Origin: Flavobacteriaceae bacterium
GTDB lineage: Bacteria > Bacteroidota > Bacteroidia > Flavobacteriales > Flavobacteriaceae
NCBI GenBank assembly: GCA_018623655.1
Contig: JAAZVG010000050.1
Span: 1-9,552 of the forward strand
DNA: 9,552 bases
Direction of reading: 5' to 3'
In this document: positions 1-6,256 of the stretch, one piece after another
How the letters are laid out: the number at the start of each line of letters is the position of its first letter
How positions within the stretch are numbered: the stretch's first letter is position 1
Made by a program: the position numbers and the translations under genes
Notes under the pieces: model-generated
Seen by the model: the letters and a program-made list of their open reading frames with translations, nothing else
Database searches by the model: none
Told to the model about the DNA's origin: nothing

Positions 1-12
1 AAAAATAAGGCT

Positions 13-1290
13 ATGTTTCAAAGTTCTCTTCAATTCGCTAAAGACCTTGATGCTAAAGACGCATTGTTGAGCTATCGCGATCAATTTCATTTTCCGAAAA
101 CCGATGAAGGAGAGAAGAAGTTATACTTTACGGGGAACTCACTTGGACTTCAACCCTTGAATGCTAAAAGCCGTATTAGTCGAATATTAGATGAGTGGGC
201 AGAGTACGCTGTAGATGGTCACTTTTATTCTGAACACCCTTGGTGGGATTATCACGAAAGAATGGTACCAAAGCTCGCCAAGGTTGTGGGTGCAGAGCCC
301 AATGAAGTTACTATCATGAATACTTTGACGGCCAATCTTCACTTGCTTATGGTTTCTTTTTATCGTCCGACTTCTACGCGTTACGCCATACTGTGTGAGG
401 AGAAGGCGTTTCCTTCTGATCAGTATTTAATGAAATCTCAATTGAAGTTTCATGGATTTGATTTTGAAAGTGCACTTGTTGAAGTAACTGGTAGCGGGTC
501 AGCCCCAACAACCGAAGATTTCGTTAAGGCTATTGAAGAAAATAAAGATCGAATTTCGCTTATCCTTCTTGGGGGTGTGAATTATTACACAGCAGGAGTT
601 CTCGATATTGAGACCATTACTAGAGTTGCTAGATCGTACGGTATTACTATCGGATGGGATTTGGCTCACGCAGCAGGTAATATTTCTTTAAAACTACATG
701 ATTGGGGAGTAGACTTTGCGGCCTGGTGCAGTTATAAGTATATGAATGCTGGACCGGGTAGTTTATCGGGTGTGTTTATTCATAATCGCCATCACGCCCA
801 GTCTTCAATTCCCAGATTCGAAGGCTGGTGGGGAGTAGATAAATCAGAACGTTTTCAAATGAATGACTCATTTAAGCCAGCAGTAGGGGCAGAGGCTTGG
901 CAGTTATCCAACCTTCCGATATTGGCTTTGGCACCATATGACGCCTCCTTAGACTTATTTGAAGAAGTAGGAATGGAGCGACTAACCGCAAAAAGCAAAC
1001 AGCTTACTGACTATTTAGAATTTAAAATTAGAGAGGTTGCAGAGCAAACAGGATATCCTCTTGAGATTATCACCCCTCAAAATAGAGGTGCTCAACTTTC
1101 AATTTACATGCCTAGAAACGGACGGTTAATTTTTGATCATCTCTGCGAGAATGGTGTCGTACCCGATTGGCGAAATCCGAATGTAATTCGAGTTGCCCCG
1201 GTACCGTTTTATAATTCTTTCGAAGACGTCTATTTATTTGCTGAACGATTTAAGAATGCAGTCTATTCTATTGATAGTTCAGTAAAATAA
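13..1290 (+). CDS. kynU: Kynureninase
   Basis: PLP-dependent hydrolase that cleaves L-kynurenine (or 3-hydroxykynurenine) to anthranilate (or 3-hydroxyanthranilate) and alanine, in cytosolic tryptophan catabolism or de novo NAD synthesis. At 425 residues it has full family length. Visible marks are YFTGNSLGLQP (residues 38-48), a FPSDQY segment near residue 137, GWDLAH with Asp216 and His219 (Asp216 in the place of the residue that pairs with the PLP pyridine nitrogen), and SYKYMNAGPG with Tyr241-Lys242, Lys242 being the expected Schiff-base lysine. A C-terminal domain with PDWRNPNVIRVAPVPFYNS is also typical. The ATG at 13 follows an A-rich leader with AAGG, and the N-terminus fits the family. 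No kmo, haao or kynurenine formamidase gene is visible, so which branch it serves cannot be decided. It converges with the lipoprotein gene and overlaps it by 28 bp. Confidence 0.96.
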   Translation: MFQSSLQFAKDLDAKDALLSYRDQFHFPKTDEGEKKLYFTGNSLGLQPLNAKSRISRILDEWAEYAVDGHFYSEHPWWDYHERMVPKLAKVVGAEPNEVTIMNTLTANLHLLMVSFYRPTSTRYAILCEEKAFPSDQYLMKSQLKFHGFDFESALVEVTGSGSAPTTEDFVKAIEENKDRISLILLGGVNYYTAGVLDIETITRVARSYGITIGWDLAHAAGNISLKLHDWGVDFAAWCSYKYMNAGPGSLSGVFIHNRHHAQSSIPRFEGWWGVDKSERFQMNDSFKPAVGAEAWQLSNLPILALAPYDASLDLFEEVGMERLTAKSKQLTDYLEFKIREVAEQTGYPLEIITPQNRGAQLSIYMPRNGRLIFDHLCENGVVPDWRNPNVIRVAPVPFYNSFEDVYLFAERFKNAVYSIDSSVK

Positions 1291-1931
1291 AGCACTTTAC
1301 TGGTATAAGGTCTCTCATGAAGCTGAGCAATGAGTAAACCGCCTAAGTTGGTATAATTCTTACAAATAGAGATAATATTGGCCTTTTCTCGGTTAGACCG
1401 TCTAAAAACCCATTCTCTAACCATATGATCTTTATCGATATAAAAGTCATAAGCATCGCCTGGGGTATATCCACCTTCGTTGCCATAGACGATTGTTAGT
1501 TTGTTTAAAGCTTTTCCTTCACCTGGAGAATTCACATTTTCAGTGTAAGTGGCGGTAAAATTGTGCTGATCCCATACGAGTTGAAACGGAGCCAACAGCC
1601 AATACTTGTCGTTAATAAATCCCTTGTTTACTTCATTAGATACTGAATCGAGCCGTTTCCAGTGATATTTAAAATTACCGTCGGAGCGCACAGCAGTTAC
1701 TGAATCTACCTTAGGATTCCAGATCCATTTTCTAGAGAAAGGTTCTCCATTGGCGCGAGCCACATTCCAATTAAAGACGATCTTTTCAATTTTTTCAAAC
1801 TCAGAGAGTCCGTGTGCTTCTGCAATGAGATCAGCAACTTGGTACGCTTCTGACTTTTTAGATTCATATTTGGGATGTGAACAGTTGAAAAGAGGTAATA
1901 TGGCAATAAGAGAAAGGAGTAATCTTTTCAT
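1263..1931 (-). CDS. Uncharacterised lipoprotein, possibly DUF6503-like
   Basis: I do not recognise a function. The 222-residue protein begins with a signal peptide: MKR, a hydrophobic stretch (residues 4-15), then Cys17 in LPLFNC. This reads as a lipobox, although Phe at -2 and Asn at -1 are loose matches, so lipidation is likely rather than certain. The mature part has a helical LIAEAHGLSEFEKIEKI segment followed by many aromatic and beta-type stretches (VFNWNV, RKWIWNPK, YHWKRLD, LTIVYG, YDFYIDKD, REWVFRR). That pattern resembles the single-domain periplasmic lipoproteins of Bacteroidetes annotated DUF6503 or of LolA-like fold; this match is from memory and tentative. The ATG at 1931 is the only start giving a clean signal peptide. 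Its last 28 bp run antisense inside the 3' end of kynU. It is divergent from clpP and shares a 76 bp gap with it. Confidence 0.8.
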   Translation of the reverse strand: MKRLLLSLIAILPLFNCSHPKYESKKSEAYQVADLIAEAHGLSEFEKIEKIVFNWNVARANGEPFSRKWIWNPKVDSVTAVRSDGNFKYHWKRLDSVSNEVNKGFINDKYWLLAPFQLVWDQHNFTATYTENVNSPGEGKALNKLTIVYGNEGGYTPGDAYDFYIDKDHMVREWVFRRSNREKANIISICKNYTNLGGLLIAQLHERPYTSKVLYFTELSIE

Positions 1932-1944
1932 ATTTCTTTTATTC

Positions 1945-1952
1945 GAAAGGTA
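1945..1952 (-). promoter_or_regulatory. Possible -7 box of the lipoprotein gene
   Basis: On the minus strand this octamer reads TACCTTTC, one base off the Bacteroidetes -7 consensus TAnnTTTG, and lies 13 bp ahead of the ATG at 1931. No TTG-type -33 element is seen at the right spacing. It is a weak prediction, supported mainly by position and by the similar box in the opposite direction at 1984-1991. Confidence 0.3.
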
Positions 1953-1983
1953 GGAAATACTAGGCTAAAATCGCATTAGGTGC

Positions 1984-1991
1984 TACCTTTG
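1984..1991 (+). promoter_or_regulatory. Probable -7 box (TAnnTTTG) of clpP
   Basis: TACCTTTG is an exact match to the Bacteroidetes housekeeping sigma -7 consensus. With a start site about 5-7 bp downstream, the leader would be only about 10 nucleotides (ATCAAAAATTT-like, A/T-rich, no Shine-Dalgarno), which is common in this phylum. No clear TTG -33 element is visible 17-23 bp upstream. Confidence 0.55.
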
Positions 1992-2007
1992 TAAGTATCA
2001 AAAATTT

Positions 2008-2565
2008 ATGGCTATGGCTGCAACATCTAAAGTTCGTGACTTAATTGATCATTCACTTTTAACTGATCGTAAGGTCTTTTTATGGGGAATGGTAGACGAT
2101 CACAGCGCAAAACACGTGATTGATCGCTTGCTTTATCTAGATAGTCAGAGTCATGACGAAATTCAGTTGATCATCAATAGCCCTGGAGGTTATGTGACTT
2201 CTGGCTTTTCTATTTATGACACCTTAAAAGCAATCAAAAGTCCTGTCTCGACCGTTTGTTCGGGTTTAGCAGCTTCAATGGGTTCTATTCTATTGTCTGC
2301 TGGTGAAAAGGGTCGTCGTTTCATACAGCCTCACGCACGAGTTATGATTCATCAACCTAGTGGAGGAGCTCAGGGTCAAGCCTCTTCAATAGAGATACAA
2401 GCTCGTGAGATTATAAAAACTAAAGAAATAGGAGCCAGAATCCTTGCCGATAACTGTGGTCAGCCTATCGAAAAGGTGATGAAAGATTTTGACCGTGATT
2501 ATTGGATGGATGCTGAAGAATCTACCCAGTACGGTATCGTTGACGGGGTGATTGATACCATCTAA
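2008..2565 (+). CDS. clpP: ClpP-family serine protease, compact paralogue
   Basis: Proteolytic subunit of a Clp-type ATP-dependent protease: a cytosolic barrel that degrades polypeptides fed to it by a ClpX or ClpA/C unfoldase. The triad is visible and correctly spaced: Ser90 in GLAASMGS, His115 in MIHQPSGG and Asp164 in DFDRDYW. The gaps of 25 and 49 residues equal those of E. coli ClpP (97/122/171). INSPGGYVTSG (oxyanion strand) and QPIEKVMKD also fit. The protein is short at 185 residues. Before the first helix (VRDLIDHSLL) there are only about eight residues, MAMAATSK, so the propeptide and most of the axial-pore hairpin of standard ClpP are missing. The upstream frame closes at a TAA (1966-1968) with no other ATG, so this is not a mis-chosen start; an ATG at 2014 is the only alternative. 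No clpX or tig neighbour is present, suggesting a second ClpP rather than the housekeeping copy. It overlaps the photolyase stop by 4 bp. Confidence 0.93.
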   Translation: MAMAATSKVRDLIDHSLLTDRKVFLWGMVDDHSAKHVIDRLLYLDSQSHDEIQLIINSPGGYVTSGFSIYDTLKAIKSPVSTVCSGLAASMGSILLSAGEKGRRFIQPHARVMIHQPSGGAQGQASSIEIQAREIIKTKEIGARILADNCGQPIEKVMKDFDRDYWMDAEESTQYGIVDGVIDTI

Positions 2566-4109
2566 TAGGCATCGGGATTTCGAATAATTGCTTCTGCTCT
2601 TCTAATCTGTGCTTCTAATTCGTCTGGATTCTTCTTTTCAAGAAGGCGGTACATCATCCCCATTCTAGGATTGTCTTTTAAAACCACTCTCTTTTTACTC
2701 AGGAAATTCCAGTACAGGGAGTTAAACGGACAGGATTGCTCTCCGATTTTATCTTGTACCCGGTAACTACAGCTCTTACAGTAATTACTCATCTTGTTGA
2801 TATAGGCTCCACTACTGATATAGGGTTTGGTCGCGATAATTCCTCCGTCGGCGAATTGAGACATTCCACGAGTATTCGTGATCTCTACCCAGTGTATTGC
2901 ATCGATATATACTCCTAAGTACCAATCATCAAGCTGATCTGGGTCTATTTCAGTGAGCAGCGCATAATTACCGGTCACCATTAGTCGCTGTATGTGATGG
3001 GCATAGCTATACTCCAATGTTTGATTGATAGACTCAGAAAGGCACTTCATTTTCGTTTTTCCTGTCCAGTAGAAGTCTGGGAGATTTTGCCTGTGATTGA
3101 AGTAATTGAAGGTTTGATACTTGGGCATTTCTTTCCAGTAAATGCCTCGCATATATTCTCGCCAACCTAATATTTGACGAACAAACCCCTCAACTTGCGA
3201 TAATGAAATGGAATCGTTTTTATGATAAGCTGCGATCGCTGAATCAATAACTTCTCTCGGATGTATCAGTTTTGAATTCATAGCAAAGGATAGCCTTGAG
3301 TGAAAAAGATAGGGTTGTCCAACGGCCATTGCATCTTGGTAGGTTCCGAATCGAGATAATAAGTGCTCGCAGAAGTACTGTAGTATTTGTAATCCTTCTT
3401 TTCGACTGGTTGGCCAAGGGAATTCCTTAGCATTTATAACACCTAGTGTCTTAATTTTACTATCAAGAATATCTTGGTAAACCCCCGTTACATCAGAATT
3501 AAACTCTAACTCTTTCGGTATTTGTAGATTGGTATCGATACCTTTTCGGTTTTCACTATCATAGTTCCATTTGCCTCCTTCAGGCTTCCCATCAGGAAGT
3601 ATTAGTATATGATGCTTTTTACGCATCATTCGATAGAACGATTCCATAAGGAGTTGTTTCTTGCCTTCGAAATGTTTTGATAGCTCTTCTCTAGAAGTTA
3701 GAAAGTGTTCGGTGTCAAATGCTTCGCTTTGGATGCCCTTGGATTCAAGCAGGCTACAAATTTCTTTGAGCTCTTTATCTAAACGGTAGTTGTCGGGTAG
3801 TTGGTATTCAAACCTCTCAATAGGATGGGCTTGGCAATATTCTAATATCCGAGTTTTAAGACTGCGATCTCCAGATTGATTGATCTTTTGATAGTCTACT
3901 TGAGCGCTTACCTTTTTTAATGCCTCTGCGAAGTTTCTCATGCTTTGAAAGAAAGCTGCAACCTTTTGAATGTGGTGAGTAATATTAGCGCTCTCTTGAT
4001 ACATTTCTGCCATACAATAAAGCGTATGAGCATCCACCTCTTTATACCAGCTGTGTCGGGCATTCAATTGATCGCCTAAGATCAATCGGAGTCTTTTTAT
4101 TGCAGCCAT
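2562..4109 (-). CDS. phrB: Iron-sulfur (6-4) photolyase, PhrB / FeS-BCP type
   Basis: Light-driven flavoenzyme of the deoxyribodipyrimidine photolyase-related family (COG3046); characterised members such as Agrobacterium PhrB repair (6-4) photoproducts. At 515 residues it has the family length. Four cysteines, Cys356, Cys444, Cys447 and Cys460, have the same spacing (88, 3, 13) as the [4Fe-4S] ligands of PhrB as I recall them (350/438/441/454). With the same +6 offset, Trp348, Trp396-Tyr397 and Tyr430 fall on the PhrB electron-transfer residues and His372 on its active-site His. The N-terminal part (residues 1-130, LRLILGDQLN start) is the Rossmann-like antenna domain that binds dimethyl-ribityllumazine in PhrB. 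MESFYRMMRKKHHILI (155-170) and GWREYMRG (315-322) are also family motifs. The ATG lies inside the end of the DASH cryptochrome gene (13 bp overlap), implying coupled translation as the last gene of the operon. The repair type is inferred from homology. Confidence 0.93.
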   Translation of the reverse strand: MAAIKRLRLILGDQLNARHSWYKEVDAHTLYCMAEMYQESANITHHIQKVAAFFQSMRNFAEALKKVSAQVDYQKINQSGDRSLKTRILEYCQAHPIERFEYQLPDNYRLDKELKEICSLLESKGIQSEAFDTEHFLTSREELSKHFEGKKQLLMESFYRMMRKKHHILILPDGKPEGGKWNYDSENRKGIDTNLQIPKELEFNSDVTGVYQDILDSKIKTLGVINAKEFPWPTSRKEGLQILQYFCEHLLSRFGTYQDAMAVGQPYLFHSRLSFAMNSKLIHPREVIDSAIAAYHKNDSISLSQVEGFVRQILGWREYMRGIYWKEMPKYQTFNYFNHRQNLPDFYWTGKTKMKCLSESINQTLEYSYAHHIQRLMVTGNYALLTEIDPDQLDDWYLGVYIDAIHWVEITNTRGMSQFADGGIIATKPYISSGAYINKMSNYCKSCSYRVQDKIGEQSCPFNSLYWNFLSKKRVVLKDNPRMGMMYRLLEKKNPDELEAQIRRAEAIIRNPDAY

Positions 4110-5374
4110 AATCGTCGATAGTCGTTGTTGGGATCGTACATCTCTGCTTGTCGTTGGGTATTAAATTTGCGATCTCTAGGGTCATTACCCACTCCGCTCA
4201 CATAACACCAATTACCCCAATTGGCTGAGGCATCGTAATCGATCAGTTGAGCTTCGAAGTACCTTGCCCCCCAAATCCAATTTTGCTTTAAGTTCTTTGC
4301 CCAATAACTAGCCACATTTTGTCTCGCTCGGTTACTGATCCAACCCGTAGATTTTAATTCGATCATCGCCGCATTTACGAAATCATCTTTGGTTTTACCA
4401 CCAATCCACTTTTCAAAAAGTGCGTTGTTCTCTCCCCACTCATAGGAGCGATTAAGAATACCTTCAATCTTAAAGATGCGATCCTTGTGTTTGAAACTAA
4501 TCAGCTTAAAATATTCTCTCCATAACAGTTCGAAGAAGAGCCAATAGGTATCCTGATTGGCAATTACCGACGATTCAAATTCTTTGATCTCTGTATAAAC
4601 AGATCGGGGAGAAAGACATCCGAAGGCTAGATATGCTGAAAGCTTTGAGCTAAAATCTAAACCAATTAATCCGTTTCTTGTCTGTTTATACTTAGCTAAG
4701 GCTTCAGTCTGCCAGAAATAATGATCTAATCGCTCCCACCCAGCGTCTTCTCCACCTTTGAAAGGATGCGCAGAACGCGAGTCTATCGTACTATTTGAAT
4801 AACCTAAATCGGACAAAGCGGGTAAGCTGGTCGAATCAATTATTAAAGCATTAGATAAAGGACGCTCTGGCGCTGCTAAAGGTTTTTCAGGAATATTGTA
4901 TTTCTCTACCTTTTTTCTAAATACAGTAAATACTTCAGGTAGCTCTTGTAAATTAAATGGTAGTTTTTGTAAGGGGTATAATAGATCAGAATGATCTTTG
5001 ATCCACATTAGGTCTGTCTTTGCTTTTTTGATTGCTTTTTCGATCAATCGCTGCTCATCAGAGGTAGCGAAGTCAATACTGTATAGGGAATCGATTGAAT
5101 AGCGATCTACAAGGGTTGCAAGATGATCAGATCCTACTTGATCGATAATCAGAGGAATATTCAAACGTTCTAGATTAATTTTCAAATTATGAAGTGATTC
5201 AAGCTCAAATTTTCTTGCAAAGAAGGATTTATTAGGAAACGCCTTTGAAGCTATTTCTTTCTGCTGGTGATCAAGAAAATAATAGGCAATTAGACCTTTG
5301 CTTTTCATTGCCTTGATGAGTAAAGTGTTGTCCTTGACTCTTAATAATTGATTGACTATCAGTATACTGTTCAT
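4097..5374 (-). CDS. DASH-type cryptochrome / photolyase
   Basis: Blue-light flavoprotein of the cryptochrome-DASH branch; characterised members repair cyclobutane dimers, mainly in single-stranded or looped DNA. The 425 residues comprise an N-terminal antenna domain (1-130), a linker, and the FAD domain. DASH hallmarks are GGEDAGWERLDHYFW (207-221), TRNGLIGLDFSSKLSAYLAF (232-251), CLSPR, GWISNRARQNVASYW (344-358) and NWGNWCYVSGVGNDPRDRKF (385-404). Trp313, Trp366 and Trp389 match the E. coli photolyase triad (306/359/382) with identical spacing, and Asn385 matches Asn378 next to the FAD N5, so the redox core looks intact. One oddity: the usual WFRxDLR motif at the N-terminus is replaced by IVNQLLR (6-12). 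The ATG at 5374 starts 4 bp after the DUF2256 stop. The codons before it belong to DUF2256 in another frame, so no upstream start is available. Confidence 0.93.
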   Translation of the reverse strand: MNSILIVNQLLRVKDNTLLIKAMKSKGLIAYYFLDHQQKEIASKAFPNKSFFARKFELESLHNLKINLERLNIPLIIDQVGSDHLATLVDRYSIDSLYSIDFATSDEQRLIEKAIKKAKTDLMWIKDHSDLLYPLQKLPFNLQELPEVFTVFRKKVEKYNIPEKPLAAPERPLSNALIIDSTSLPALSDLGYSNSTIDSRSAHPFKGGEDAGWERLDHYFWQTEALAKYKQTRNGLIGLDFSSKLSAYLAFGCLSPRSVYTEIKEFESSVIANQDTYWLFFELLWREYFKLISFKHKDRIFKIEGILNRSYEWGENNALFEKWIGGKTKDDFVNAAMIELKSTGWISNRARQNVASYWAKNLKQNWIWGARYFEAQLIDYDASANWGNWCYVSGVGNDPRDRKFNTQRQAEMYDPNNDYRRLWLQ

Positions 5375-5378
5375 AAAA

Positions 5379-5516
5379 CTATTTCTTTTGTGATGCGCAT
5401 TTCTTACTGCAGTATTTCACTTGTTCCCAATTCTTCTCCCATTTTTTACGCCAGGCAAAGGGCCTATCACAGACCACACAAATTTTTTGAGGAAGGTTTA
5501 CTTTTTTATGCGCCAC
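5379..5516 (-). CDS. DUF2256 small zinc-finger protein
   Basis: A 45-residue protein that is easily missed because it is short and begins with GTG (5514-5516). The translation starts (M/V)AHKKVNLPQKICVVC and contains DRPFAWRKKWEKNWEQVKYC, ending with a SKKC cluster. This is the pattern of the DUF2256 family as I recall it: HKK-LP-K-C-x2-C, RPF-WRKKW, W..V.YCS..C. Cys13, Cys16, Cys36 and Cys40 form a probable zinc site. The function is unknown; family members are often encoded beside photolyases and cryptochromes, as here. The GTG directly follows the TAA of the flavin reductase gene (zero spacing, same frame), and its TAG ends 4 bp before the cryptochrome ATG, so it is presumably translated by reinitiation. 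Basic and aromatic residues would suit nucleic-acid or protein contacts, but that is speculation. Confidence 0.88.
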   Translation of the reverse strand: MAHKKVNLPQKICVVCDRPFAWRKKWEKNWEQVKYCSKKCASQKK

Positions 5517-6149
5517 TTATTCAAGAATAGATTTGGGTTTAGAATTGGGTTGAGCATAACTATATCGATCGATAAGAGATACTTTGTAATAAGTATCTAG
5601 ACCGCCAATCGCAGAAGAGGAAGCTTTCTCGTGATTTAACCAGTACGACTTATTAATACTAGCACTGTTTACCCAGAAACGTTCAATGGTTGCAGTAAGT
5701 AGTATGCAATCATTTTCAAGTAGATGCTCTTTGCTGTAGGTACAGAGCATTTGAATATTACTTTCCTTTACAAAGGGTACGACACATCCTTCTCGGTGTA
5801 GGGATTCGATATTGCAAGATTCAAACTCGGATTGCTTGTTTTCGAATTTTGCTGAGGTTTGATGTGCATTGTTGGTTATCGTATCAATAATCTGATTGAC
5901 ACTGAAATACTTCGTTTCTTTGATATTGTTGTAGGTATGGCGCTCAACAGTTAGTGGGCGAAATACAATACCTAAGAGGGGAGGATTACTCCCTAAATGC
6001 ATTACTGAATTAAATATGGCCAAGTTGTTATTATGACCATCTGAGGTTCCAACAAGATTAGCAGATCGCAATCCACATAGGTTGTTAACTAGGTGTGCAC
6101 GTTCTCGTTTCGGAAGCGCTTCTAATTTAGTCAAGTCAAACTCAATCAT
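5517..6149 (-). CDS. Flavin reductase-like FMN-binding split-barrel protein
   Basis: Member of the flavin reductase / FMN-binding split-barrel family (PF01613 type), 210 residues. The core is visible as NLVGTSDGHNNNLAIFNSV (31-49), SNPPLLGIVFRP (54-65), where the flavin phosphate and ring normally bind, a KYFSVNQI strand (80-87), a CVVPFVKES segment (122-130) and GGLDTYYKV (182-190). Related enzymes reduce free FMN/FAD with NAD(P)H or carry bound flavin. The substrate cannot be read from the sequence. As first gene of an operon with two FAD photolyases, the simplest idea is that it supplies reduced flavin or keeps the photolyase FAD reduced; this is an inference. The ATG at 6149 gives a normal N-terminus (MIEFDLTKLE), and a -7 box and palindrome lie immediately upstream. 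Its TAA is followed at once by the DUF2256 GTG. Confidence 0.87.
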   Translation of the reverse strand: MIEFDLTKLEALPKRERAHLVNNLCGLRSANLVGTSDGHNNNLAIFNSVMHLGSNPPLLGIVFRPLTVERHTYNNIKETKYFSVNQIIDTITNNAHQTSAKFENKQSEFESCNIESLHREGCVVPFVKESNIQMLCTYSKEHLLENDCILLTATIERFWVNSASINKSYWLNHEKASSSAIGGLDTYYKVSLIDRYSYAQPNSKPKSILE

Positions 6150-6151
6150 TC

Positions 6152-6182
6152 TGTTTAACGTTTATAAACTTAATGTTAAACA
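6152..6182. promoter_or_regulatory. Operator-like palindrome ahead of the photolyase operon
   Basis: A 31 bp imperfect inverted repeat. On the plus strand the arms are TGTTTAACGTT (6152-6162) and AATGTTAAACA (6172-6182), 10 of 11 positions complementary around a 9 bp centre. Within it GTTTATAAAC (6160-6169) is itself a perfect palindrome, so the motif GTTTA recurs. It extends from the last two bases of the -7 box to 2 bp before the ATG at 6149, covering the expected start site and leader. That is a typical repressor position. The regulator is not in this window and its family is unknown. Confidence 0.6.
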
Positions 6183-6188
6183 AAAGTA
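6181..6188 (-). promoter_or_regulatory. Probable -7 box (TAnnTTTG) of the photolyase operon
   Basis: On the minus strand the octamer is TACTTTTG, an exact match to TAnnTTTG. Transcription would start about 5-7 bp downstream (about 6174-6176), inside the palindrome, giving a leader of roughly 26 nucleotides. No TTG -33 element is evident. That region is occupied by the terminator hairpin of the gene upstream, so the basal promoter may be weak or factor-dependent. Confidence 0.55.
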
Positions 6189-6191
6189 ATT

Positions 6192-6215
6192 AAAAAAGAC
6201 GGTCGAACGACCGCC
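6192..6215 (-). terminator. Rho-independent terminator of the COG1579/NIF3 pair
   Basis: Read on the minus strand, GGCGGTC-GTTC-GACCGTC forms a 7 bp GC-rich stem (one G-U pair) with a four-base loop, followed directly by six T residues (6197 to 6192). It begins about 41 bp after the stop of the COG1579-like gene and ends 3 bp before the -7 box of the next operon. It is the clearest terminator in the window. Confidence 0.85.
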
Positions 6216-6256
6216 TTTACCTTTATCTAGTCTGCTTAGAGAAGCAGTGAGAATTA

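Noticed and set aside
1706..1953. Open frames of about 66 codons on both strands within the lipoprotein gene
   Set aside because: They lie in other frames of a gene with a clear signal peptide and show no family resemblance or leader of their own.
2736..2918. 60-codon plus-strand frame inside the Fe-S photolyase gene
   Set aside because: Antisense to the region encoding the conserved cluster cysteines; no recognisable protein.
5514..5522. Frameshift or nonsense mutation splitting one reductase-DUF2256 gene
   Set aside because: Both proteins have complete family lengths on their own and DUF2256 normally stands alone with an (M)AHKK-like N-terminus, which is exactly where the GTG falls.
5348..5530. 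60-codon plus-strand frame across the DUF2256 gene
   Set aside because: It is the antisense shadow of DUF2256 and of the cryptochrome start; the minus strand carries the conserved zinc-finger pattern.
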